From NCBI GenBank assembly GCA_902541365.1, contig CACBQK010000001.1, positions 1-37,599 on the forward strand: 37,599 bases of DNA, in the 5' to 3' direction. The notes below the pieces were generated by a model. That model made no database searches and had not been told where the DNA came from. It saw only the letters and a list, made by a program, of their open reading frames with translations. Below are positions 26,855 through 34,658 of the stretch, piece after piece. The translations under genes were made by a program, and so were the position numbers. Source of the stretch: an uncultured SAR86 cluster bacterium. GTDB lineage: Bacteria > Pseudomonadota > Gammaproteobacteria > Magnimaribacterales > D2472. Positions within the stretch are counted from its first letter, which is position 1; every line of letters begins with the position of its first letter.

Positions 26855-27194
26855 TTTCTTCCTTTTCTTCTTTAGGAACATCTTCTTCGATTTCTGAATC
26901 TACAATAACTTCTGAACTCGATTCACCATCAATATCTGTAAAAGGAAATGGGGGTAGATCTGTTTGAAATAGAAGATAAGCAATGATTTGGTTATAAAAC
27001 TTTAACAACCAGGAGCAAACTCTTGATAAAGGTTCATTAACATTACCGGTTAATAAGAAGAAAACAAACTGTATTAAAGCAAAGCCAAAAAGAAAAGGAA
27101 TACTAAAATTAAAAATAAATGCATAAATAAGCATATAGACGAATCTTGCCCACTTACTAGTTTTTGTAATTTCTTCTCTATTAATTTGCTCCAT
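26847..27194 (-). CDS. DUF4389-like small membrane protein
   Basis: This 115-residue protein has a basic N-terminus and two closely spaced hydrophobic stretches (about 17-50), then [18 protein letters not shown] and an acidic tail rich in Glu (about 95-115). The layout ([26 protein letters not shown], then PPFPFTDI) is that of the DUF4389 family, a set of uncharacterised proteobacterial membrane proteins. No function is known. It begins 2 bases after gpsA on the same strand and overlaps the end of folD from the other strand. Confidence 0.75.
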   Translation of the reverse strand: MEQINREEITKTSKWARFVYMLIYAFIFNFSIPFLFGFALIQFVFFLLTGNVNEPLSRVCSWLLKFYNQIIAYLLFQTDLPPFPFTDIDGESSSEVIVDSEIEEDVPKEEKEETS

Positions 27195-27196
27195 AC

Positions 27197-28222
27197 CTAT
27201 GATTCTACATCAAAATTCACATCAACATAAATTTCACTATTTATAATCTGCTCCAAGAGTAATTCTTTGCTTCCGTTATTAAACAATATTTCATATATGC
27301 CAGATACAAGTGGCATCTTGATTTCAGATGAAGAAATCTCGCTGTGAATTATTTTAATAGTATTTAATCCCTCTGCTACCTGACCCACTTTATTTTTTGC
27401 AGCCTCAATATCAAGACCTTCTCCAATAGCCCATCCAAACTGATAATTTCTTGATAATTTTGAAAAGCAAGTTGCAACCAAGTCACCCATTCCTGCAAGG
27501 CCTAAAAAAGTAATTGGATTTGCGCCCTTACTAACAGCAAAGTTGCTCATTTCTGCCATACTCCTTGTCAGTATAAGCCCGATAGCGTTCTCACCCACAT
27601 CAAGAGAATGACAATAACCCGATATAATTGCATAAATATTTTTTAAAGCTCCCGCAAGTTCTATACCTTGAGTATCTGTGCTTGTGTATATCTTAAAAGT
27701 ACTTGAAGACAGAATTTCTCTTCCTAGATTACAAAGATCTGCATGCTTACTTGCTATAACAGTTCCAGCAACCTTTTCATCTGCAATTTCTCTTGCTAAA
27801 TTTGGTCCGCTTAAAACACCCACCTTGATGCTGGAATTTTTAAAGTGTTTTTCAATTGTTTCAGACATTGTCATGAAAGGTTTTTCATTAATGCCCTTAG
27901 TGCATGAAATTATCATCTTATTATCCATCGAGAAATCAGAGATTCTATCAAGGACATCATTAATAATTTTACTAGGAGTAGCTACAAATATTATTTCAGA
28001 TTCTGGAATAATTTCTTCTAGCTTCTCAGAAGCAATAATATTATTAGAGAGTTTGAGTTCAGGATGATATTCAGTATTTCTGCTTTCAGAATTTATTCTT
28101 AAGGCTTTATCAGAATCTTTAACCCACAGAGATACATCATGTCCTTTCGATGCAGCTAAGTTTGCTAATACAGTCCCAAAGCTTCCTCCACCGAGAACGC
28201 AAATTTTGTAATTTTTATTCAT
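27197..28222 (-). CDS. gpsA: glycerol-3-phosphate dehydrogenase [NAD(P)+]
   Basis: This 341-residue cytoplasmic enzyme makes sn-glycerol-3-phosphate from dihydroxyacetone phosphate for phospholipid synthesis. The nucleotide-binding motif GGGSFGTVLANLAASKGHDV lies near residue 10, with VLSGPNLAREIA, ELAGALKNIYAIISGY (the catalytic Lys in ALKN) and FLGLAGMGDLVATC further on. The open frame reaches TTG 28243 inside htpG, but ATG 28222 lies one base after the htpG stop and gives the standard N-terminus MNKNYKICVLGGGSFGT. It sits between htpG and the DUF4389 gene with gaps of 1 and 2 bases, so the three are an operon. Confidence 0.96.
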   Translation of the reverse strand: MNKNYKICVLGGGSFGTVLANLAASKGHDVSLWVKDSDKALRINSESRNTEYHPELKLSNNIIASEKLEEIIPESEIIFVATPSKIINDVLDRISDFSMDNKMIISCTKGINEKPFMTMSETIEKHFKNSSIKVGVLSGPNLAREIADEKVAGTVIASKHADLCNLGREILSSSTFKIYTSTDTQGIELAGALKNIYAIISGYCHSLDVGENAIGLILTRSMAEMSNFAVSKGANPITFLGLAGMGDLVATCFSKLSRNYQFGWAIGEGLDIEAAKNKVGQVAEGLNTIKIIHSEISSSEIKMPLVSGIYEILFNNGSKELLLEQIINSEIYVDVNFDVES

Positions 28223-28223
28223 A

Positions 28224-30047
28224 TTAAGAAAGATATTTATCAAGCTGTCTTAGATATTTAGAGGGATCTTTTGGAGATCCTCCTTCTGCAATTACTGCAT
28301 AGTCATAGAGAAAATCTACAAACGCTTTAAAGTCTTTACCATCTATCTTTGAAAGCTTTTTAATGAGCTTGTGCTTCATATTTAACTCAAATATTGGAAC
28401 TACATCACCCATTTTTTGACCTGCAGCCTCAAGAATCTTTCTAAGCTGTATTCCTGGTTCATTGCTCTGCAGAACTAGACAGCAGGCAGAATCTTTTAAT
28501 CGTGAGCTAGGCAATACTTCAGAGACTCTTTCTCCTAAATGATCAGCAACTTTTGTTAAAAGCTCATTTTGATCTTTTGTTGTTTTAGGTTTTTCTTCGG
28601 TTTCATTGCTAGTTTTTGCCACATTAATAAAACTCTTGCCTTTGAATTCAAAAAGAGTAGACATCAACCATTCATCTATTCTATCGGTTAGTAATAATAC
28701 CTCTGTATTTTTAGATTTAAGTGATTCAAGATGTGGAGAGTTTAAAGCTCCCTCAAATGTATCAGCAACGCAGTAGTAAATGTCCTTTTGATCTGAAGGC
28801 ATTCTAGAAATGTAATCATCAAGAGTTTGATCCACTTCATGTGTTTCTTTATTTGATGTAGCAAATAGTAGAAGTTCTGCAATTGCTTCCTTATGTTCAA
28901 AATCTTCAGCAGGTCCCTCCTTCAGAACAAGACCATACTCCTTCCAAAATTCTTTATATGCATTGATATCATTGTCTTTAAGTTTTTTGAGAGCATCTAT
29001 AACTCTTTTAGTTAAAGCTTTCTTTATTGAATCTACTAGAGGATGATCTTGAAGGATTTCTCTTGACACATTTAAAGGTAAGTCGCTTGAATCAATAACG
29101 CCTCTAATAAACCTTAAATAAAGGGGTAAAAAGTGGACGGCATCATCCATAATAAAAACTCTTTGTATATAAAGCTTTATTCCTCTTGGAGATTCTCTGT
29201 TCCATAGATCAAAAGGCGGCTTTTTTGGGATATATAAAAGATTAGAATACTCCTGTTTGCCTTCAACTTTATTATGAATTGTTAGCAATGGATCATCCTG
29301 ATCAAAACTTATAAATTTATAAAATTCATTATATTCATCTTCTTTAATTGATCTTTTGGGTTTGAGCCATAATGCATCAGTTTCATTAACAACCTCCTCT
29401 TCCTCATCAATATTTGAAAGATGGATTGGGAAATTAATATATTGTGAATATTTGTTAATGAGAAAACTTATCCTTTGCTTGTTAGCAAAATCATGATTTT
29501 CTTCACTCAAATAAATTATTATGTCAGTTCCATGTGATTTTTTTTCAACTTCAGTAAGCTTATATTTATCTTCACCACTGCTTTCCCAAAGAATAGGTTG
29601 TGATGATTTCTTTTGTGCTGATTTAGAGAGTACTTGTACTTTCTCTGCAATCATAAAGACAGAGTAAAAACCAACTCCAAACTGTCCAATTAAATTTGAA
29701 TCTTTCTTTTTATCGCCGGTGAGTTTTCCAAGAAATTCTGCAGTACCAGATCTAGCAATTGTCCCAATATTTTCAATTATTTCCTCTTCAGACATTCCGA
29801 TACCATTATCAGATATGGTTAAAGTCTTATTTTCTTCATCAACAATTACCTTAATTTTTAAGTCATCAGATAGACTTGCTAATTTAGAGCTGCTTATAGA
29901 TTTAAATCTAAGCTTATCAAGTGCATCAGATGCATTAGAAATTAATTCTCTTAGAAAAATCTCTTTATTTGAGTAAAGAGAATGAATCATCAACTGAAGC
30001 AACTGCTTAGTTTCAGTCTGGAAACTTTTTGTTTTACTTTTTCCCAT
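28224..30047 (-). CDS. htpG: chaperone HtpG (bacterial Hsp90)
   Basis: This 607-residue Hsp90 homologue is an ATP-driven folding chaperone (E. coli protein 624). The N-terminal GHKL ATPase shows ELISNASDALDKLR (ATP-contacting Glu/Asn/Asp), ISDNGIGMSEEE, and GQFGVGFYSVF. The middle domain includes RGVIDSSDLPLNVSRE, with the conserved catalytic Arg further on, and the C-terminal dimerisation domain ends near residue 607. The ribosome-binding site AGGGGA lies 7 bases before the ATG. A perfect CTTGAAA at 30094-30088 on the same strand resembles the -35 box of heat-shock sigma32 promoters. It is the first gene of htpG-gpsA-DUF4389. Confidence 0.97.
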   Translation of the reverse strand: MGKSKTKSFQTETKQLLQLMIHSLYSNKEIFLRELISNASDALDKLRFKSISSSKLASLSDDLKIKVIVDEENKTLTISDNGIGMSEEEIIENIGTIARSGTAEFLGKLTGDKKKDSNLIGQFGVGFYSVFMIAEKVQVLSKSAQKKSSQPILWESSGEDKYKLTEVEKKSHGTDIIIYLSEENHDFANKQRISFLINKYSQYINFPIHLSNIDEEEEVVNETDALWLKPKRSIKEDEYNEFYKFISFDQDDPLLTIHNKVEGKQEYSNLLYIPKKPPFDLWNRESPRGIKLYIQRVFIMDDAVHFLPLYLRFIRGVIDSSDLPLNVSREILQDHPLVDSIKKALTKRVIDALKKLKDNDINAYKEFWKEYGLVLKEGPAEDFEHKEAIAELLLFATSNKETHEVDQTLDDYISRMPSDQKDIYYCVADTFEGALNSPHLESLKSKNTEVLLLTDRIDEWLMSTLFEFKGKSFINVAKTSNETEEKPKTTKDQNELLTKVADHLGERVSEVLPSSRLKDSACCLVLQSNEPGIQLRKILEAAGQKMGDVVPIFELNMKHKLIKKLSKIDGKDFKAFVDFLYDYAVIAEGGSPKDPSKYLRQLDKYLS

Positions 30048-30087
30048 AAGTTTATCCCCTGCTAATAGTTAATGCTAAATTAAGATA

Positions 30088-30094
30088 TTTCAAG
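30088..30094 (-). promoter_or_regulatory. possible sigma32-type -35 element for htpG
   Basis: CTTGAAA on the minus strand, 40 bases before the htpG ATG, equals the -35 consensus for heat-shock sigma32. The matching CCCCATnT -10 box is not convincing: only a CAT at about the right place is seen, with a spacer that is too short. htpG is a sigma32 target in E. coli. Confidence 0.25.
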
Positions 30095-30107
30095 TTTTGT
30101 AATTGCT

Positions 30108-30515
30108 TTAGGCAAGCGAAATTCTAACTATTTCCGTAATTGAAAAAATAAAGACGGAGATTGTGATGTAAACACTTAGCCTGTGAAGAAAAGTGAAAAG
30201 TCTATCCCATGACCTGTCTCTAGCAGAGTTTGTCATAGGAATAATTATGTATCCTATGAATGCAAGGCTGCTGTTTATTGCTGCCATTATCAAGAAACTT
30301 CTTTCTAGAAAAAGATAAGAAATTAATACCGCTAGAAGACAAAATAAGAAAATTATTAAGTAATATCTTGGAAATATTCTTCTTAAGAATTTTGAAGCAG
30401 TCTCATTGTCAAGAACTTTAAATACAACAGGAGCTGTAAGTAAAGCTTGAGCAAAAATAATTCCTATAATTAACGAATAGGTAATTGATAAAAGTATTAC
30501 AACAATTGTATCCAT
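30108..30515 (-). CDS. DUF4149-like four-helix membrane protein
   Basis: This 135-residue protein has four predicted membrane helices (about 3-28, 50-70, 74-94, 112-133). The pattern of an N-terminal FAQALLTAPVVFKVLD, followed by FPRYYLIIF and a late FLHRLSVYI segment, resembles the DUF4149/TMEM205-like family, whose function in bacteria is unknown. Its ATG lies only 6 bases after the encoded CCA of tRNA-Asp on the same strand, with no ribosome-binding site in between. After tRNA processing the mRNA would start just six bases ahead of the start codon. Confidence 0.75.
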   Translation of the reverse strand: MDTIVVILLSITYSLIIGIIFAQALLTAPVVFKVLDNETASKFLRRIFPRYYLIIFLFCLLAVLISYLFLERSFLIMAAINSSLAFIGYIIIPMTNSARDRSWDRLFTFLHRLSVYITISVFIFSITEIVRISLA

Positions 30516-30521
30516 AATAAC

Positions 30522-30599
30522 TGGCGGACCGGACGGGACTCGAACCCGCGACCTCCGGCGTGACAGGCCGGCATTCTAACCAAACTGAACTACCGGTCC
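30522..30599 (-). tRNA. tRNA-Asp (anticodon GTC)
   Basis: Acceptor arm GGACCGG/CCGGTCC, discriminator G and encoded CCA (30524-30522). The anticodon stem CCGGC/GCCGG encloses CTGTCAC, anticodon GTC. The body is close to E. coli tRNA-Asp (GTAGTTCAG and GGTCGCGGGTTCGAGTCC). It lies 59 bases after tRNA-Val and 6 bases before the DUF4149 gene, all on one strand. Confidence 0.97.
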
Positions 30600-30658
30600 G
30601 CATAAATATATGTTTGCGAATAATATCTTTTTAAAATAATTCTGCAAGTATATTTGAA

Positions 30659-30735
30659 TGGTGGGTGATGACAGGCTCGAACTGCCGACCCCCTCGGTGT
30701 AAACGAGATGCTCTACCAAACTGAGCTAATCACCC
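30659..30735 (-). tRNA. tRNA-Val (anticodon TAC)
   Basis: Acceptor arm GGGTGAT/ATCACCC, discriminator A and encoded CCA (30661-30659). The anticodon stem TCTCG/CGAGG encloses TTTACAC, anticodon TAC. The body is close to E. coli tRNA-Val(TAC). It is the first gene of a Val-Asp-DUF4149 unit. U34 is another expected cmo5U site needing TrhO. Confidence 0.97.
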
Positions 30736-30745
30736 ACGGAGTTGT

Positions 30746-30773
30746 ATTATATTGGCTAATTTAGACTATACAA
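30746..30773 (-). promoter_or_regulatory. promoter of the tRNA-Val/tRNA-Asp unit
   Basis: On the minus strand a perfect TATAAT (30751-30746) places the start about 4 bases ahead of tRNA-Val. TTGTAT (30773-30768) lies 16 bases upstream as a fair -35 box. Confidence 0.5.
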
Positions 30774-30828
30774 ATGAAATTTTGTAATTTTTGTATCCAT
30801 TTAAAATGTCTTAGTATTATTGAATAAG

Positions 30829-31707
30829 CTATTTTGCAATGCTTAGTCTTGCAAAATATATTCCAACGAGGGTAACAGCAGCAAAAATTATTTGAGCAAG
30901 ATTGAGCCATTCTGAGAATAAGAAGGCAGCTAAAATTGTTGCTGTAAGTGGCTGCATTAACAATCCAATAGAACCGTTTGATGGTGAGATCTTTCCAATA
31001 CCAAATGTTATTAAAAACTGGCCGCCAAATTGACAAACTAAAGCAAGCAAGAATAAATTAATCCATTCAAAATTTGATTTAGGAAAATTAACTCCTGAAT
31101 CTAGCATCATTGGAATAATTGAAAAAAGGCAGCAGAAAAGAGTTGTATAAAATATTAAGTTAAGGGATGTTTCTTTTCCAAGCTTGGCAATTATTAACAA
31201 ATATATTCCATAGCCAATAGCGGCTATGATGCATAATAAATCTCCAATTATTTTTCCATTTGCATAATTGCTAGAAAAAATAATTAGTCCAGTTATTCCC
31301 AGGTATGTTATTAAAAAAGAAATACCGAAACCTTTTGCGGGCACTTCCTTGAAAATGAGATAGGCAAAAAGAGCAACAAATATTGGAGCAGAGTTCACAA
31401 TTATCGTTGCATTTGAAACTGAAGTTATATTCATACTGTAGTGCCAAAGAATTAGATCAGTTGTGAATGCAAGAGAAGCTATTGCGGTATATAAAATAGT
31501 ATTTTTATTTTTGACCTTAAAAATAAAAGTCTTGTTAATAAAATAATTAAGAATGGCTAGCATTGGTAATGCCAGAAACATTCTCCAAAATAATATAGCT
31601 GAAGAAGAAAGCTCACTCCACTTTACAAATACTGGCGCGAATCCTATCAACATTGCTCCTAGGGACAGTATTAAAAAGAAATTTGCTCCCTGTAAATTTT
31701 TTAACAT
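30829..31707 (-). CDS. EamA-family (drug/metabolite superfamily) transporter
   Basis: This 292-residue inner-membrane protein has ten hydrophobic segments in two repeats of five, the EamA layout. Typical marks are IGFAPVFVKWSELSSSAILFWRM in the first repeat, with the W-R pair near the end of helix 2, and the second repeat ending with QPLTATILAAFLFSEWLNLAQIIFAAVTLVGIYFA. These proteins export or import small metabolites and amino acids; the substrate cannot be read from sequence. The start codon is only 17 bases from the xseA start on the other strand. No operon partner; the tRNA-Val unit follows on the same strand with its own promoter. Confidence 0.9.
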   Translation of the reverse strand: MLKNLQGANFFLILSLGAMLIGFAPVFVKWSELSSSAILFWRMFLALPMLAILNYFINKTFIFKVKNKNTILYTAIASLAFTTDLILWHYSMNITSVSNATIIVNSAPIFVALFAYLIFKEVPAKGFGISFLITYLGITGLIIFSSNYANGKIIGDLLCIIAAIGYGIYLLIIAKLGKETSLNLIFYTTLFCCLFSIIPMMLDSGVNFPKSNFEWINLFLLALVCQFGGQFLITFGIGKISPSNGSIGLLMQPLTATILAAFLFSEWLNLAQIIFAAVTLVGIYFARLSIAK

Positions 31708-31712
31708 CTAGC

Positions 31713-31718
31713 TATACT
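31713..31718 (+). promoter_or_regulatory. -10 box of a probably leaderless xseA promoter
   Basis: TATACT ends six bases before ATG 31725, so a transcript starting seven bases on would begin at the A of the start codon. A weak CTGTAA (31690-31695) lies 17 bases upstream. It lies in the 17-base gap between two divergent starts. Confidence 0.45.
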
Positions 31719-31724
31719 CTGTTC

Positions 31725-33086
31725 ATGGACAAAGATATTGTAGAGCAGAATAATGAAATAATCTCAGTTGGGGAATTAAATAGATCTGCGAAATCCCTCC
31801 TAGAAAGTAACTTTCCAGCTGTTTCAGTTATTGGAGAAATCTCAAATTTAGCAAGGCCAGCATCTGGTCATATTTATTTCTCTCTGAAGGATGATGAAGG
31901 TTCAATTCAGTGTGCAATGTTTAAAGGGAGCAACATGGGCCTTAATTTCAATCCCAAAGATGGTGATGAATGCATTGTCTCAGGAAATATAAGTCTATTT
32001 GTTCAAAGAGGTAATTATCAACTTATTGCAAAGAAAATGATTCTTGCTGGCCAGGGAAATCTAATGCAAGAGTTTGAAAAGCTTAAGAACAAGCTAAAAG
32101 ATGAAGGCCTCTTTGATGATGCAAATAAACTTCCTATTCCCGAAGCGCCAAAACATGTTGCTGTTATTACTTCTACTTCGACTGCTGCGTTACAGGATAT
32201 ATTATCAACGATTGAAAGAAGAGCTCCAAGTATGAAAATTTCAGTAAGTCCTGCAACAGTTCAAGGTGAAAATGCATCCGAAACAATCATTGAAGCCTTT
32301 AAAAGAATACAAAATTATAATAACAACTCTTCAAATAAGGTTGATTGTGTTCTTTTATGCAGAGGCGGAGGTTCAATAGAAGATTTGTGGTGTTTTAATA
32401 ATGAAGATTTAGCTAGGGAAATATTTAGCTTTGAAATTCCTATCATTTCTGGTGTTGGACACGAAATAGACTTTACGATTGCTGATTTTGTATCGGATCT
32501 CAGAGCCCCTACTCCAACTGCAGCTGCAGAAATTGTAAGTGAGTTTAATTTTAATCTTATCGAAAAGCTTTCAGAAATATCAAAAGATTTAGTTTCCAGT
32601 ATCAATAATATCTTGAGAGATAAAAATCAAACCCTTGATTACCAAAGCTCTCATTTAAAACATCCAGCCCATGCAATAAGAGAACAATATAGAATTCTTA
32701 TGTCGACTTATGAAAAAATAAAAATGCTTGTTAAGCAAAAAATCATGGACTCTAAATTGTCCTTTAAAGAAAATACAAACTCTTTAATGATAGAAAACCC
32801 TAAATATTTAATTCTTGATAGAAAAAATGCTTTTCAAAAGTATCATCAATCTTTGAAAACTTTAATTCAGGTCTTCCTAAGCAAGTCTCAATCAAAACTT
32901 ATTACTTATGAAAAAGTTATAAAATCAATCGATCCTCAGAATGTCCTTGATAGAGGATATTCTTTAATAACTGATATAAAAGGAGATGTAATTAAAGATT
33001 CTGCGCAAATTAACGAAGGCGAAGAAATAACTGCTAAGTTAGCCAAGGGATCTTTTGAAGCAAAAGTAGGAAAGAAGAATGTTTAA
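31725..33086 (+). CDS. xseA: exodeoxyribonuclease VII large subunit
   Basis: This 453-residue subunit of exonuclease VII degrades single-stranded DNA with XseB. The N-terminal OB-fold begins ISVGELNRSAKSLLESNFPAV and contains GEISNLARPASGHIYFSLKD. The catalytic domain shows VAVITSTSTAALQDIL, a second conserved stretch CRGGGSIEDLWCFN, ISGVGHEIDFTIADFV and DLRAPTPTAAAE. A long helical coiled-coil region and the C-terminal DRGYSLI motif complete it. The open frame extends 24 codons upstream to 31653, but that overlaps the EamA gene, and ATG 31725 gives the usual family N-terminus. The M23 peptidase gene overlaps its end by 8 bases. No xseB is visible in the window. Confidence 0.95.
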   Translation: MDKDIVEQNNEIISVGELNRSAKSLLESNFPAVSVIGEISNLARPASGHIYFSLKDDEGSIQCAMFKGSNMGLNFNPKDGDECIVSGNISLFVQRGNYQLIAKKMILAGQGNLMQEFEKLKNKLKDEGLFDDANKLPIPEAPKHVAVITSTSTAALQDILSTIERRAPSMKISVSPATVQGENASETIIEAFKRIQNYNNNSSNKVDCVLLCRGGGSIEDLWCFNNEDLAREIFSFEIPIISGVGHEIDFTIADFVSDLRAPTPTAAAEIVSEFNFNLIEKLSEISKDLVSSINNILRDKNQTLDYQSSHLKHPAHAIREQYRILMSTYEKIKMLVKQKIMDSKLSFKENTNSLMIENPKYLILDRKNAFQKYHQSLKTLIQVFLSKSQSKLITYEKVIKSIDPQNVLDRGYSLITDIKGDVIKDSAQINEGEEITAKLAKGSFEAKVGKKNV

Positions 33087-33897
33087 ATTTTTAGCCTTAT
33101 TTTTATTCTCAAGCTCCATATTTGCTGTCGTATATGAGGGAGATTCTGGAGGTATTTTTGCACTACCTGTTTCTAGTGATTATATTTCGAATGAATATCT
33201 TCTGTTTGAAATAGATGGAAAAAGTTATGTAATTGCTGGCATGCCTTATGTCTTGGAAGAAAAAGTAATAAAAATAGATGATAAAGAAATAAAAGTTTTG
33301 CCAGTAAATTATGGAGAATCACGAATCACAATCGAGAACGATAGTCTTGTAAATCCTTCCTCATCAGATCAGGAGCGAGCAGCTAAAGAGAGAAAATTAT
33401 TACAGTCAGCTCTTACAAAAAAAAGTAATTTTATTTTGAGCGATTTAAGATTTTTAAGGCCAGTTGAAGGAGCCGTAACTAGCGGTTTTGGTAAAAAAAG
33501 ATTCATAAATGATCTTCCAAGAGCTCCTCATTTAGCCTTAGACTTGGATGGGTTTGATGGAGATCCTATTGTTGCACCCTTGGATGCAAAAGTAGTTCTA
33601 GTCGATGATTTTTTTTATAGCGGCAACATTATCGTTTTAGATCATGGAAGTAATGTTTTTACTTCCTATAGTCATATGAGTAAAAGTCATAGAGAGGTTG
33701 GAGATTTTGTAAAAAAAGGTGATTTAATTGGTGAAATTGGCTCTACTGGAAGGGTCACCGGACCTCACCTACATTGGGTAATTTACATGAATGGAAATCG
33801 AATTAATCCAGAAATAGTATTAAATAAAGATTTTCCTATGAATCTCCTTGCAGACTATCAAGATGTTCCTGCAGACTTGCCTCAGTCTGTGGAGTAA
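33079..33897 (+). CDS. secreted M23-family (LytM) peptidoglycan endopeptidase
   Basis: This 272-residue protein starts with a signal peptide (FKFLALFLFSSSIFA, cleavage near residue 16). It has an N-terminal beta-rich region and a C-terminal LytM domain (about 125-250). The zinc motifs are His151 and Asp155 (HLALD), His199 (SYSHMS) and His230/His232 (GPHLHW), so it should be an active metallo-endopeptidase cutting peptidoglycan cross-links rather than a degenerate activator. The start overlaps the xseA stop by 8 bases; AAGAA just upstream may serve as ribosome-binding site. The last 62 bases overlap the convergent TlpA-like gene. Confidence 0.92.
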   Translation: MFKFLALFLFSSSIFAVVYEGDSGGIFALPVSSDYISNEYLLFEIDGKSYVIAGMPYVLEEKVIKIDDKEIKVLPVNYGESRITIENDSLVNPSSSDQERAAKERKLLQSALTKKSNFILSDLRFLRPVEGAVTSGFGKKRFINDLPRAPHLALDLDGFDGDPIVAPLDAKVVLVDDFFYSGNIIVLDHGSNVFTSYSHMSKSHREVGDFVKKGDLIGEIGSTGRVTGPHLHWVIYMNGNRINPEIVLNKDFPMNLLADYQDVPADLPQSVE

Positions 33898-34288
33898 GAA
33901 GACTTAGCACAACCTCTCCCCCTGGTTTAATAAAATATGTTGCAGGTAAAATTGCTGGAGATTCTATGCCCCATACCTCTCTTGGGTGGGAGGTTATTGA
34001 TGGAATATCAACTCCAAATCTTAATATCAAAGGATCTAAGTATTCTTGTTCAAGGCGGTCAAAATTGTATGCAAATACTTCAATGTCAGGATTTGATTGA
34101 GCAAAATTAACTAATTCTGGCATTTCCTTTAAACATGGTGGACACCAGTCGGCCCAATAATTGATGACTATCCAGCTTTCATCAAGATCATTCTTGAATT
34201 GGCTATTTGATTTATTAAAATGGACATCGCCTGAACTGCAAGAATAAAAGAGTATAAAAAGTGGTAATATTTTTATAAAATTTCGCAT
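33836..34288 (-). CDS. TlpA-like thioredoxin-fold lipoprotein
   Basis: This 150-residue protein has a lipoprotein signal with lipobox FYSC (Cys17) and a thioredoxin-fold domain with active site WCPPC (Cys49, Cys52) and cis-proline in ILPATYF. TlpA/ResA-type proteins reduce disulphides in the periplasm, for instance in cytochrome c maturation. The central insert typical of TlpA is short. I start at ATG 34288 (TTG 34291 is possible). A -10-like CAAAAT lies 7 bases upstream, hinting at a near-leaderless transcript. Its ATG is 17 bases from the divergent DUF2069 gene, and its 3' end overlaps the M23 peptidase gene by 62 bases, the longest antiparallel overlap in the window. Confidence 0.88.
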   Translation of the reverse strand: MRNFIKILPLFILFYSCSSGDVHFNKSNSQFKNDLDESWIVINYWADWCPPCLKEMPELVNFAQSNPDIEVFAYNFDRLEQEYLDPLILRFGVDIPSITSHPREVWGIESPAILPATYFIKPGGEVVLSLLTPQTEASLQEHLDSLQGDS

Positions 34289-34305
34289 CAAACCTATTTT
34301 GAGAC

Positions 34306-34638
34306 ATGTTAAGCTTTTTTCAATACCCTTCTTCTAGCTTATTAATAATTTCTCTCTTAATTATTAACAAGCTGGTAATCTTAATCCTATATAAGCTGCC
34401 TTTATTAATATTTAGTTTTTGGGCAATTCCTCTTTTGTGTTTTTCTTTTTTTCTCCACAAAAAGTCAATTAGAAGCTATCAATCCTATGCATTTATACTC
34501 TTGCTTTATTTCATGTTTTCAAGCTTACGAGTTTTTGGTGTTCCAAATCCATTACCTTTTGATATTACTGAACTTGTTTTAGTTGTTTTAGCTTTTATTA
34601 ATGCTTTATATGGACCAAAAAATATAAATAGCAATTGA
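34306..34638 (+). CDS. DUF2069-like small membrane protein
   Basis: This 110-residue protein has about four hydrophobic segments. The arrangement, with a short basic loop (HKKSIRSYQSY) before a YFMFSSLRVFG segment and a final ELVLVVLAFINALYG helix, resembles DUF2069, a family of predicted proteobacterial inner-membrane proteins of unknown role. A TATTTT hexamer lies 5 bases before the ATG and no ribosome-binding site is seen. Its TGA stop overlaps the TTGACA half-site (34635-34640) that begins the regulatory region of the following genes. Confidence 0.65.
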   Translation: MLSFFQYPSSSLLIISLLIINKLVILILYKLPLLIFSFWAIPLLCFSFFLHKKSIRSYQSYAFILLLYFMFSSLRVFGVPNPLPFDITELVLVVLAFINALYGPKNINSN

Positions 34639-34658
34639 CATGTCAAGCATACTTGACA
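34635..34658. repeat. triple TTGACA half-site array, probable operator
   Basis: TTGACA (34635-34640) is followed directly by its inverse TGTCAA (34641-34646), forming a perfect 12-base palindrome. After GCATAC a third copy, TTGACA (34653-34658), follows. The second and third copies also make a second inverted pair, TGTCAAG-CATA-CTTGACA. Such spaced inverted half-sites are typical of dimeric HTH regulators, and a small XRE regulator is encoded 565 bases downstream. Confidence 0.65.

Noticed and set aside
27678-28067. A 129-codon plus-strand frame opposite gpsA
   Set aside because: Its sequence is the complement of conserved gpsA codons, without family features or ribosome-binding site.
30418-30603. 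A 61-codon minus-strand frame beginning RTGSSVWLECRP-like
   Set aside because: It is translated tRNA-Asp plus the out-of-frame start of the DUF4149 gene.
31653-31724. A longer xseA start giving 24 extra residues
   Set aside because: It would overlap the divergent EamA gene by over 50 bases; ATG 31725 gives the family N-terminus and fits the -10 box.
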